Part shown: in pieces, positions 18,042 through 25,910 of the stretch | Position numbering within the stretch: the first letter of the stretch is position 1 | Layout of the letters: every line of letters begins with the position of its first letter | Assembly (NCBI RefSeq): GCF_947254095.1 | Contig: NZ_CAMYBV010000013.1 | Span: 1-55,792, forward strand | From: an uncultured Mobiluncus sp. | Lineage (GTDB): Bacteria; Actinomycetota; Actinomycetes; Actinomycetales; Actinomycetaceae | Direction of reading: 5' to 3' | DNA length: 55,792 nucleotides | Notes under the pieces: generated by a model | Told to the model about the DNA's origin: nothing | The model's input: the letters and a program-made list of their open reading frames with translations, nothing else | Databases searched by the model: none | Made by a program: the position numbers and the translations under genes

Positions 18042-18270
18042 CACTCACCTCTCACCGCCAAAACTAGCTAACTCTAGTCTAACCCGGTAATAGTTCGGAA
18101 TAATATCCCGGCTCCGGAATCGGGCTTTAACACCAAAAATCACCCCGTTGATAGGTAGGGAAACCTGACACATGCCCCGCTAAGCCGGGCGCTGACCGTG
18201 TTCCGGGAGGGTTTCCCGCCCATGTGTGCAGGATTCAGACCCCTTTGCATGGACAAACCTTAAGGTTACC

Positions 18271-18299
18271 TTGGAAAATGCTAGGAATATGGGTATAAT
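18271..18299 (+). promoter_or_regulatory. Strong sigma-70-type promoter
   Basis: TTGGAA (18271-18276), a 17-bp spacer and a perfect TATAAT (18294-18299). Transcription should begin near 18306, giving a ~35-nt leader to the ATG at 18341. The remainder of 18042-18340 has no gene that I can see. Confidence 0.75.
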
Positions 18300-18340
18300 G
18301 GGAGGTAATATCCATTTCAGAGGTCAAGGCCGGTGTACTC

Positions 18341-19675
18341 ATGGACGAATTATCTAAGGAAGAACTTGAGGCTATCAATCCCGATACCCCCCTGGTTCGT
18401 CTGCAGACTATCGCGCAAGACGCTCCGGAGCTGCGCCCTGTACTAGCTTTGAACCCCTCAACCTATCCTGACCTGTTGGATTGGTTAGGTGAACTGCAAG
18501 ATACACAGATTAATGCGGCCTTAGCGAAACGCGCCAAACTGGTGCAGCGAGGCGAACTGAAAAACTACGCGATGGATTGTTTGTCCTCAGCCAAGCCCGT
18601 CTCAGAACCGCCAGTCCACCCAGAACCCCAAGTATCTCCACCGAGCAAGCCGGCGACAGACCCGCAGCCCGAAACTTACCAACTGACGGAACCGCCAGCT
18701 TCTGAGGAACCTCAGCCCACCGGAACATCGGATTCGCCCGTCGTTGAAAATCCGGACCTTTCCGCTGGTGAAGTGGAGTTACACCAGGACGGTGCGACTT
18801 CAGCCGCCACGGCCGCGGCCGAAATGGCGGCGATAAACCGGGCACGAACCGCCGCTCCTCAGGATTACACGGCCAGCTACCCCGCAGCTCCGGCTCTCTC
18901 TACTACCGAAAAGATTGGTGCCCGGCTTCCCAGTCCTGCGATGACCGCCAGACATCGGTTCAACCGGTTGTGGCTGTGGATGATTTTCGGGTTATTGATT
19001 TGGCTGGTCGTGATTATGCTGGTTGTCTGGGGGCTCACCAGCCAAGCTGAAAAACCAGTTTCACTCAGTGCCAACGCGGCCGAACCCACCCCGAGTGTCA
19101 GCGCCACTCCCCAAGAGCTGGTACAAACTAGCTTGCCGGAAGGCTACACCGGCCCCACCAAGATTATTGAGGTTCCGGGACCCCACCCCGGCCAGACCAT
19201 AAAACAGGTTGTCCCTGATGACAGCGCGAGCGCCAGCGCTTCGCCTACGCCCACGCCCACACCCACGAATCCGTTGGCTCCCCCCGCAAATGCCAAGATA
19301 CTCAATAGTTTTACCACTGCTGATGGCAATGTTCGCTGCATTTTCGGCAAGTCACAAGTACAGTGTTTCGCTAACTCCACGGATCCTTACTATTGTTCTG
19401 CGCAAGCCCCGAATTCGGGATACAGCGATGCGCTTTACGCCTCGCACAGCCGCAACCACGAGTATGCGTGTATCGAACCTATCGACACCGCCACAGAAGG
19501 GACTTTGGCTGCCAACGAAACGGTGACGAACGGGATTTTTGCCTGCCACGCCAGTAATTCCGGCAACCGCGTGGTGTGCTGGAACACCACCGCAGGCGAC
19601 GGCATCGTGGTGGGCAGCGACTTGGCGGCACGTTTCGGGAAAGGCAAGTACATTCCTCCGCAGTGGGATAAGTAA
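18341..19675 (+). CDS. LRV-type N-terminal domain, transmembrane helix and Cys-rich extracellular domain; unknown function
   Basis: 444 aa. Residues 1-~75 look like the variant leucine-rich repeat module common at the N terminus of actinobacterial membrane proteins (LQTIAQDAPELRPVLALNP, then LLDWLGEL). A Pro/Glu/Ala-rich linker leads to one transmembrane helix (WLWMIFGLLIWLVVIMLVV, about 209-227), so the LRV part is inside the cell. The outer part has a Pro/Thr linker and a C-terminal domain (~325-444) with six or seven cysteines, including VRCIF, VQCFA, YYCSA, YACIE, FACHA and VVCWN, probably disulfide-bonded. I recognise this architecture but no function. The promoter is strong and the gene is monocistronic, with a hairpin after it. 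Confidence 0.85.
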   Translation: MDELSKEELEAINPDTPLVRLQTIAQDAPELRPVLALNPSTYPDLLDWLGELQDTQINAALAKRAKLVQRGELKNYAMDCLSSAKPVSEPPVHPEPQVSPPSKPATDPQPETYQLTEPPASEEPQPTGTSDSPVVENPDLSAGEVELHQDGATSAATAAAEMAAINRARTAAPQDYTASYPAAPALSTTEKIGARLPSPAMTARHRFNRLWLWMIFGLLIWLVVIMLVVWGLTSQAEKPVSLSANAAEPTPSVSATPQELVQTSLPEGYTGPTKIIEVPGPHPGQTIKQVVPDDSASASASPTPTPTPTNPLAPPANAKILNSFTTADGNVRCIFGKSQVQCFANSTDPYYCSAQAPNSGYSDALYASHSRNHEYACIEPIDTATEGTLAANETVTNGIFACHASNSGNRVVCWNTTAGDGIVVGSDLAARFGKGKYIPPQWDK

Positions 19676-19724
19676 GCAGCGTCTTACTGATTGCCGTCCC
19701 TAGGTTTGTAGGCCGCGAAATATG

Positions 19725-19753
19725 CTTTACCCCCGGCGGAACCGGGGGTGAAG
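19725..19753. terminator. GC-rich hairpin between convergent genes
   Basis: CTTTACCCCCGG (19725-19736) pairs with CCGGGGGTGAAG (19742-19753), loop CGGAA, with one G-T wobble. It lies between the LRV protein gene and the thioredoxin gene, which face each other, and could end both transcripts. T-runs are weak. Confidence 0.55.
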
Positions 19754-19770
19754 TGCAGGTTTTATCGGGG

Positions 19771-20130
19771 TTATCGTACTGCCCCGTGTCCGGCTGCGAC
19801 CTGAGCCATATCTAAGTTCCGAACCTGGTGCAGCAGTTCGTCCAGCTGAGTGCCTTGGAGCAAACCGGCCTCACGGAACACAAGAACTGACTGGCGGAAA
19901 ATCATCAGCGTCGGGATGGAAACAATGCCCGCCGCACTCACCAACGGTTTTTGTTCCTCGGTGTTGACGGTGCCAAAGAAAACGTCCTGGTTACGCAAGG
20001 AAGCCTGTTCAAAAACCGGGGTAAATAGGCGGCATGGACTGCACCACGGAGCCCAGAATTCGAGCACCACAATATCGTTCTCACTCATGGCCTGAGCCAT
20101 GTTCTCTTGAGTGACAATATTTACTGCCAT
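19771..20130 (-). CDS. trxA: Thioredoxin with CSPC active site
   Basis: 119 aa, single thioredoxin fold: active site WAPWCSPCR (about 27-35) and the cis-proline loop SIPT (about 72-75). The usual thioredoxin motif is CGPC; Ser in place of Gly is unusual and may alter redox potential. The length is slightly above the ~105-aa family norm because of a C-terminal tail. There is no signal peptide, so it is cytoplasmic. AGGAAGGAG lies upstream of the ATG at a longish spacing of 9 bases. It sits 82 bases downstream of asd on the same strand and probably has its own promoter. Confidence 0.92.
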   Translation of the reverse strand: MAVNIVTQENMAQAMSENDIVVLEFWAPWCSPCRLFTPVFEQASLRNQDVFFGTVNTEEQKPLVSAAGIVSIPTLMIFRQSVLVFREAGLLQGTQLDELLHQVRNLDMAQVAAGHGAVR

Positions 20131-20212
20131 GAGTCGGTGCTCCTTCCTGCAATGAGTTTAGCACAGAGAGATAGGACTCTAAGTTTATTATCTTCAAATA
20201 TTTAACTTTATT

Positions 20213-21262
20213 CTAGAGGTCAGCGGCGACCAGTTCAGCCAGCTGCACCGCATTGAGCGCCGCCCCTTTGCGCAGGTTATCGCCGCAGACCACCATGATT
20301 AAGCCCCGGTTATCCGCAACCGCCTGGTCTTGACGGATGCGACCTACCAAGGAGGGATCAATCCCGGCAGCATCGAGCGGGGTCGGCACGTCTTGCAGCA
20401 CCACCCCAGGGGCACCGTCTAATGCCTGTTTGGCCTGTTCAACAGTAATGGGGTGGGTAAATTCGGCGTGAATGGTGAGGGTGTGGGAGGTCAGCACCGG
20501 AACCCGCACACAAGTGCCCGACACCCGCAAGTCAGGTATGCCCAGGATACGACGTGATTCGTTGCGCAGTTTTTGTTCCTCATCGGTTTCGAGACTGCCG
20601 TCGTCTACGTATTTACCAGCAAAAGGCACCACGTTGAAGCCGATGGGAGCCACGTAGGTTTCCGGGGAGGGCCAGGCAATGGCTTTGCCGTCGAGAACGA
20701 GTTTGTCCAGGTTAGAGACGTCTCCCACGGCTTTTACCATGCGTTCCAGTTCGCGCACGCCTTTCAGTCCCGATCCAGACACCGCCTGATAGCTCGAAAT
20801 TGTCAACCGGGTCAACCCCGCGAGGTTGTGCAGTACTTTCAAAGGCGGCATGGCCGCCATGGTGGTGCAGTTCGGGTTGGCGATAATGCCTTTCGGTCGG
20901 TTTTTCAAGTCTTGGGGGTTGACTTCACTGACAACTAAGGGGCATTCCGGGTCTTTGCGCCAGGCGCTGGAATTGTCAACCACGACAGCTCCTGCCTGAA
21001 CAAATTTCGGAGCAAATTCGCGCGAGGCGGCGGCACCGGCACTAAAGATAGCGAGATCCACCCCGGAAAAGTCCGCTGTCGCGGTGTCCTCCACCACGAC
21101 CTGCTGACCACGAAAGTCAACCACAGTACCCGCCGATCGGGCTGAAGAAAAGAAACGAAAACGGGAGGCGGGAAAGTTCCGTTCCGTGAGTAGAGTCCGC
21201 ATGACCCGGCCGACCTGACCGGTCGCACCCACGACGGCTACACAAAGATTGTCCTGGCTCAT
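20213..21262 (-). CDS. asd: Aspartate-semialdehyde dehydrogenase
   Basis: NADPH-dependent enzyme that reduces aspartyl phosphate to aspartate semialdehyde, the branch to lysine/diaminopimelate, threonine and methionine. 349 aa, normal for the family. The NADP loop GATGQVG is at 12-18 and the catalytic Cys132 is in NPNCTT. The SSYQAVSGSG segment and GTCVRVPV carry substrate-binding residues. The ATG overlaps the lysC stop by four bases (ATGA), the standard actinobacterial lysC-asd pair, so the two are translationally coupled. Confidence 0.97.
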   Translation of the reverse strand: MSQDNLCVAVVGATGQVGRVMRTLLTERNFPASRFRFFSSARSAGTVVDFRGQQVVVEDTATADFSGVDLAIFSAGAAASREFAPKFVQAGAVVVDNSSAWRKDPECPLVVSEVNPQDLKNRPKGIIANPNCTTMAAMPPLKVLHNLAGLTRLTISSYQAVSGSGLKGVRELERMVKAVGDVSNLDKLVLDGKAIAWPSPETYVAPIGFNVVPFAGKYVDDGSLETDEEQKLRNESRRILGIPDLRVSGTCVRVPVLTSHTLTIHAEFTHPITVEQAKQALDGAPGVVLQDVPTPLDAAGIDPSLVGRIRQDQAVADNRGLIMVVCGDNLRKGAALNAVQLAELVAADL

Positions 21263-21780
21263 CGTCCCGTACCTCCATAAACCACGGCTTCAACCTGTTC
21301 AGCATCGAGACCGAACGCGCTGTGAACCGCACGTACGGCTTCGTCCAGCTGATCCTCGCTGACCAGGACGCTCAAGCGGATTTCCGAAGTGGAAATCATG
21401 TCAATGTTGATTCCCGCTTTGGAAAGAGTCCCAAAAAGTTTTGCAGAAACACCCGGATTGGTTCGCATTCCGGCGCCCACGAGCGACAACTTTCCCACGT
21501 TGCCGGTGTGGACGACCTTTAGAAAACCTCCTTCCGCCTTCGCACCTTCTAGCGCCTTTACTGTGTCCGCAGCATCGGCGTGGGGTAGAGTGATTGTCAA
21601 GTCGGTAGCGCCTGGCTGCACCGTCGACACGTTTTGCACAATCATGTCGATGTTGGCGCCGGCCCTCGCAATAATCTCAAAAATGTGGGCGGCTCGACCC
21701 GGTTCGTCGGGCACTCCCACCAAGGTAATCTTGTCCTCGCTGCGGTCATGCGCGAGGCCGGAAATAATCGGTTCCTCCAC
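21259..21780 (-). CDS. Aspartokinase beta subunit from internal start (predicted)
   Basis: Inside lysC and in frame, AAGGAG (21787-21792) stands six bases before GTG (21778-21780), which opens VEEPIISGLAHD. The product would be 173 aa and contain only the two ACT domains. Corynebacterium glutamicum LysC beta is 172 aa and starts at the equivalent EEP motif, so length and position agree. The alpha2beta2 enzyme uses beta as its regulatory subunit. Expression is inferred. Confidence 0.7.
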   Translation of the reverse strand: MEEPIISGLAHDRSEDKITLVGVPDEPGRAAHIFEIIARAGANIDMIVQNVSTVQPGATDLTITLPHADAADTVKALEGAKAEGGFLKVVHTGNVGKLSLVGAGMRTNPGVSAKLFGTLSKAGINIDMISTSEIRLSVLVSEDQLDEAVRAVHSAFGLDAEQVEAVVYGGTGR

Positions 21781-22593
21781 GGGGGTCTCCTTCATGAGCT
21801 GGGCTTCAGGGTCAAATGTCAAAGCACTGTCGGGCACCAATCCCTTTAGCTCGGGATGAGCCGGGCCATCGGAGATCCAGGTGCCTAATTTGTCCGAAAA
21901 GGAAGAACGCACGTGGAGGGGCACGTGGTAGCGCCGCGCAAACTCGACAGCCCGAAGATGCAGGATTTTTGCGCCGTGGGCAGCCATTTCCAAGGTTTCT
22001 TCAAAAGTTGTGGACGAAATTTGTTTTGCCTTAGAGACGATACGTGGGTCTGCCGTGAACATACCGTCCACATCGGTATAGATTTCACACACATCGGCGT
22101 GAAGGGAAGCCGCTAACGCCACCGCGGTGGTGTCTGAACCGCCACGGCCCAGTGTAGTCACGTCTTTACGTTCGTTCACGCCCTGGAATCCCGCCACAAT
22201 CGCGATGTTGCCATCATGAATAGAGCGGGCTACCCGTTCTGGAACAATCGAAACGATATGTGCCTTGCCATAGTGATTGTCGGTCAGTACCCCGGCTTGC
22301 TGGCCTGTATAGGATATGGCGGTTTCACCGAGTTCGTTCACGGCCATCGCCAACAGGGACATCGAAATCCGTTCCCCGGCAGACAGCAGCATATCCATTT
22401 CCCGCTGGGGGGCTTTCTGCGTGACGGAACCGGCCAAATCCAGCAGGTCGTCGGTGGTGTCTCCCATCGCGGAAACCACTACCACAACTTTGTGACCTGC
22501 TCGTTTGGTGGCAACAATACGCTTAGCGACACGCTTCATGGCCGCTGCGTCCGATACAGACGAGCCGCCGTACTTTTGCACAACCAGCGCCAT
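21259..22593 (-). CDS. lysC: Aspartokinase (alpha subunit reading)
   Basis: Phosphorylates aspartate as the first step to lysine, threonine and methionine. 444 aa: kinase domain 1-~245, starting MALVVQKYGGSS, then two ACT domains that bind Lys/Thr for feedback control. The ATG at 22593 is chosen because AAGGGAGG precedes it and family members begin with ALVVQKYGG; a further in-frame start 15 codons upstream is rejected. In Corynebacterium this gene also makes a beta subunit from an internal start, and a matching signal is visible here (see 21259-21780). It is coupled to asd by a four-base overlap. Confidence 0.97.
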   Translation of the reverse strand: MALVVQKYGGSSVSDAAAMKRVAKRIVATKRAGHKVVVVVSAMGDTTDDLLDLAGSVTQKAPQREMDMLLSAGERISMSLLAMAVNELGETAISYTGQQAGVLTDNHYGKAHIVSIVPERVARSIHDGNIAIVAGFQGVNERKDVTTLGRGGSDTTAVALAASLHADVCEIYTDVDGMFTADPRIVSKAKQISSTTFEETLEMAAHGAKILHLRAVEFARRYHVPLHVRSSFSDKLGTWISDGPAHPELKGLVPDSALTFDPEAQLMKETPVEEPIISGLAHDRSEDKITLVGVPDEPGRAAHIFEIIARAGANIDMIVQNVSTVQPGATDLTITLPHADAADTVKALEGAKAEGGFLKVVHTGNVGKLSLVGAGMRTNPGVSAKLFGTLSKAGINIDMISTSEIRLSVLVSEDQLDEAVRAVHSAFGLDAEQVEAVVYGGTGR

Positions 22594-22657
22594 GAAAACC
22601 TCCCTTAAGCCGACACGCGGCAGTGAGGGCCGCGGCACCTTTACTGCTGACGTCTCG

Positions 22658-22687
22658 ATTATAGCGATTATGCCCGAAACTCGTGAA
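22658..22687 (-). promoter_or_regulatory. Candidate lysC promoter
   Basis: On the minus strand TTCACG (22682-22687) and a perfect TATAAT (22658-22663) are 18 bp apart, giving a leader of ~60 nt before lysC. No lysine riboswitch was recognised in the gap between recR and lysC. Confidence 0.45.
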
Positions 22688-22720
22688 TTCGCCGCCGGGA
22701 GGCGAATCGGGTTTTCCCGA
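22687..22720 (-). terminator. Twin hairpins between recR and lysC
   Basis: ATTCGCC/GGCGAAT (22687-22693 with 22701-22707) adjoins TCGGG/CCCGA (22707-22711 with 22716-22720, loop of four). They sit between the recR stop and the lysC promoter, so they could end the dnaX-recR transcript. No clear T-run, so this is uncertain. Confidence 0.35.
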
Positions 22721-22804
22721 CAAGCGGTTTGGAGCAGGTGGCTGTGCGGCGGGAGATTGTGGGTGGGCAGTTTTTGGGCAGACAGTTTGAGCGAATCGAG
22801 GTTT

Positions 22805-23407
22805 CTACAGGCGGCGTCGGCCTTCCAGGGCGCGCCCTAGTGTCACTTCGTCAGCATATTCCAGGTCGCCTCCCACCGGCAGACCGGAGGCCAGACGCGA
22901 GACGGGAATTCCCATGGCAGAGAGCATTCGCGCCAGGTATGCCGCGGTCGCTTCGCCTTCCGTATTGGGGTCGGTGGCGATGATGACTTCCTTGATGGCG
23001 GAATCCTGCAGGCGCGTCATCAGCCCGGCAATCCGCAGCTGATCGGGGCCGACCCCGTTGATGGGATCCAAAGCGCCGCCCAGAACGTGATAAAGCCCGC
23101 GATACATCCGGGTACGTTCCAGGGAAACAATGTCGGTAGCTTGTTCCACCACGCAGATAAGCGACTGATCTCGGCGGGAATCCTGGCAAATCACGCATAC
23201 CGGATGTTCGGTGATATTGCCGCAAACCTCGCAAAAGTGGACCTTTTCCTTAACGCTGGTCAGCGCCTCGGTGAGTCTCTTAATGTCGGCTTCATCCGCG
23301 CTAAGCACCCAAAATGCAATGCGTTGGGCGGATTTTGGCCCCACTCCGGGCATTTTCCCCAGCGCATCGATGAGGTCTTGCAGGGCATCGGTGAAAATTT
23401 GGCTCAT
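22805..23407 (-). CDS. recR: Recombination mediator protein RecR
   Basis: DNA-binding ring protein that works with RecO/RecF to load RecA on gapped DNA, ~200 aa as in all RecR. Residues show the N-terminal helix-hairpin-helix (ALGKMPGVGPKSAQRIAFW), a Cys4 zinc site (CEVCGNI ... CVIC) and a Toprim domain (ICVVEQATDIVSLERT). The ATG at 23407 overlaps the dnaX stop by one base; a GTG one codon earlier is also possible. The dnaX-recR order is widespread in bacteria. Confidence 0.97.
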   Translation of the reverse strand: MSQIFTDALQDLIDALGKMPGVGPKSAQRIAFWVLSADEADIKRLTEALTSVKEKVHFCEVCGNITEHPVCVICQDSRRDQSLICVVEQATDIVSLERTRMYRGLYHVLGGALDPINGVGPDQLRIAGLMTRLQDSAIKEVIIATDPNTEGEATAAYLARMLSAMGIPVSRLASGLPVGGDLEYADEVTLGRALEGRRRL

Positions 23408-25725
23408 CACCGACCTGCCTTTGCCAACGGGGAACCGGGCGGGTTTTTCGGATCAATGATGGTTCCGCCCAACATGGCTTGCGCGGTCTGGATTCCCGCT
23501 TTCATTTCCCCCGAAAGTTGCGGGTCAGGCTGTTTACGTGGTTCACCAGATTTTTTCGAGTCACGAGGTGTGGTCGCGGTTGCAGGTGTGGGTTCCTCCG
23601 GGGGAACCGCAGGGGTGGGTGCCTCCGGAGTGACAGCGGGCGATTCTGGCTCAGCATCGGCCGGCTCCGGTGTGAGGGCGGGCCCAGCGGGTTGAGGCTG
23701 ACGTTGAGCAGAGGATTCGGGCCAGTCCTGCGCTACCGGTGGTTCAAAAATAGCCGGGTCAGGCGGCTCTGGTGTGGGGGCGGGCGGTTCCGGCTCAGCA
23801 TCGGCCGGCTCTGGTGTGGGGGCGGGTTGAGCAGCGGGCGCCCCGAAGCCAGCCACCACTCCGCGCACTTCCACATTGAGGCCGGTGAATCCCTGAATGA
23901 CCCCGGCCAGGGCGGAAGTGTGGCGTTCCCCGAAAGCTCGCACCAATCCGGGATTCGGGAAAGCGATTTCTACCGTCGAGCCGCGCATTCCTTGCAGCTG
24001 GCCGTGGGATTCCAACAGGTTCCCGGTCGCGGCGTGATTTTGCTTCAAACGAGCCATGATTTTGCCCCAGTTGGCACGGATTTTTTCATAGTCTCTATCT
24101 GTGCCAGTGCCGGACTGGGCCGGTTGAGCGTCCTGGGTGGGAGCGGGGGCAGAAGTCGCGGTGGGAGCGGGAGGCATGGCGGGAGCGGGTTGGTCTGCCG
24201 AGGTATCGCGTCGAGCAGGCTTTTGCCCGGACTGAGCGCTTGGGCCTAGATTATCTGGCTGATCCGTACCGCCGGTGTTACCACCGGGAATGTCCCACGG
24301 GGTAGGCTTGAACTCCCATTTTTCCTCACGAGACGCCATAGTTGGCTCGGGCTGTGAAACGGTGTCCTGTCCGCGCTGTGGAGGGGAAACCGGCGCTGGT
24401 TTAGACGCGGAAGCGTCCGGGCTCGCGGATGCGCCTGACCTCGCGGCAGGACCAGCCGAGCCCGCAACGGCGCTGGTGGGAACCCCTTGTGAAGGAGTCT
24501 CAGCGGGCGCGGGCGCCACCAGGGAGGCAGGAACACCGCTATCCCGAGAGCCAGACCCGGTAGCTTTCGCTGCCACCCGCGCGGTCGATACCGCTCCCTC
24601 GGCAGTGGTAGACGCTGCGTCATCTGAAGTAGCCAACAGCAGTTTCGCCACCAACAGTTCCAATGCCAGACGCGGGGAAGTCGCCCCCACCATCTCGGTT
24701 AGTCCCTCGTCAACAAGTTCGGCACAGCGCGTGAGGGTGCGCGGACTGAGAGCCGCCACTTGGGGACGCATCGCCGCCAGTTCGGCCTCAGGCAAATCAC
24801 CCAACACGGCCCCGGCTCCCGCCCCAGCGAGCTTCATCACCACCAGGTCACGCAAATATTGCAGCAGGTCCTCGACAAAACGCCGCGGTTCATGCCCAGT
24901 TTGAATCATCCGATCCACCACCGCGTAGGCCTCGGCACCGGAGCCGGACACCAAAGCGTCCACCATCCCGCTCAACAGAGCGGAATCGGTGTAGCCCAGC
25001 AGGGACACGGCCCGGTCATAGTGCAGCTTCGGCTCGGCCTCGCCAGCAATGAGCTGATCGAGGATGGACAAAGAATCGCGCACGGATCCGCCTCCGGCCC
25101 GCACCACCAACCCCAGCACCCCGTCCTCGGCCGTAACGCCCTCGGAACGGCACAAATCCGCCATGTAGTCGCGCAATACCTCCGGGGCAACCAACCGGAA
25201 CGGATAGTGATGGGTGCGGGAGCGAATGGTAGAAATGACCTTTTCGGGGTTCGTGGTCGCAAAAATGAATTTAATGTGGTCCGGAGGCTCCTCTACCAGC
25301 TTTAACAGGGCGTTGAAACCTTCCTTAGACACGTTGTGTGCCTCATCAATGATGAAAATCTTAAACCGATCCCGCGCCGGAGCATAGGCCGCCCGATCGC
25401 GCAGCTCCCGAGTGTCGTCCACCCCGCCGTGTGAGGCCGCATCAATCTCGATGACATCCAGGGAACCCGGCCCGCCTGTCGCCAAATCCCGGCAGGAATC
25501 ACAAGTCCCACACGGGGTAGCGGTCGGCCCCTGGGCACAGTTCAGGCAACGCGCCAAAATCCGAGCGCTGGTCGTCTTGCCGCAGCCCCGCGGCCCCGAG
25601 AACAGGTAAGCGTGGTTAACCCGCCCATTCGCCAAAGCCGCCTGCAGCGCCTTAGTTACGTGTTCTTGACCGATTACGTCCTCGAAAGTGTCGGGACGAT
25701 AGCGGCGATACAGGGCAGTCATCAT
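23407..25725 (-). CDS. dnaX: DNA polymerase III subunit gamma/tau
   Basis: Clamp-loader ATPase, 772 aa. The AAA+ module starts ALYRRYRPDTFEDVIGQEHV and has Walker A GPRGCGKTT (about 44-52), a Cys4 zinc site (CLNC ... CGTCDSC) and the DEAH box in IIDEAHN. Domain III ends near residue 360. A Pro/Ala/Ser-rich linker, a tau-like folded segment (about 545-640, from DRDYEKIRANWGKIM to VVAGFG) and a long Pro/Glu-rich tail follow. In the tail the ten-residue unit TPEPADAEPE occurs twice with related copies, then a C-terminal MKAGIQTAQAMLGG segment. No frameshift site was identified. Two ATG codons stand in tandem at the start. Confidence 0.96.
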   Translation of the reverse strand: MMTALYRRYRPDTFEDVIGQEHVTKALQAALANGRVNHAYLFSGPRGCGKTTSARILARCLNCAQGPTATPCGTCDSCRDLATGGPGSLDVIEIDAASHGGVDDTRELRDRAAYAPARDRFKIFIIDEAHNVSKEGFNALLKLVEEPPDHIKFIFATTNPEKVISTIRSRTHHYPFRLVAPEVLRDYMADLCRSEGVTAEDGVLGLVVRAGGGSVRDSLSILDQLIAGEAEPKLHYDRAVSLLGYTDSALLSGMVDALVSGSGAEAYAVVDRMIQTGHEPRRFVEDLLQYLRDLVVMKLAGAGAGAVLGDLPEAELAAMRPQVAALSPRTLTRCAELVDEGLTEMVGATSPRLALELLVAKLLLATSDDAASTTAEGAVSTARVAAKATGSGSRDSGVPASLVAPAPAETPSQGVPTSAVAGSAGPAARSGASASPDASASKPAPVSPPQRGQDTVSQPEPTMASREEKWEFKPTPWDIPGGNTGGTDQPDNLGPSAQSGQKPARRDTSADQPAPAMPPAPTATSAPAPTQDAQPAQSGTGTDRDYEKIRANWGKIMARLKQNHAATGNLLESHGQLQGMRGSTVEIAFPNPGLVRAFGERHTSALAGVIQGFTGLNVEVRGVVAGFGAPAAQPAPTPEPADAEPEPPAPTPEPPDPAIFEPPVAQDWPESSAQRQPQPAGPALTPEPADAEPESPAVTPEAPTPAVPPEEPTPATATTPRDSKKSGEPRKQPDPQLSGEMKAGIQTAQAMLGGTIIDPKNPPGSPLAKAGR

Positions 25726-25910
25726 GTCTCTACTCTACCCGAGCCCCGGTGGCGAAAATTTTTCAGTTCCGCACAGTTATTTCGGCCGAATCAAACCCAG
25801 CGCCAAACCCGCCCCAGCGGTGCTGGCCAAAAGCGCCAGTTCTGGCGTTCTTCGCTCGCCCCTGCGGGCTTGGTGGCACCATTTTCTGAGCCTGCAATAG
25901 TATTTCTAGG

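Noticed and set aside
22594..22804. Lysine riboswitch before lysC
   Set aside because: The leader holds a promoter and hairpins but not the long lysine-riboswitch core.
25834..25847. Hairpin CGCCAG-TT-CTGGCG downstream of the OmpA-domain gene
   Set aside because: Loop of two bases leaves a stem of about five pairs; too weak to call a terminator.
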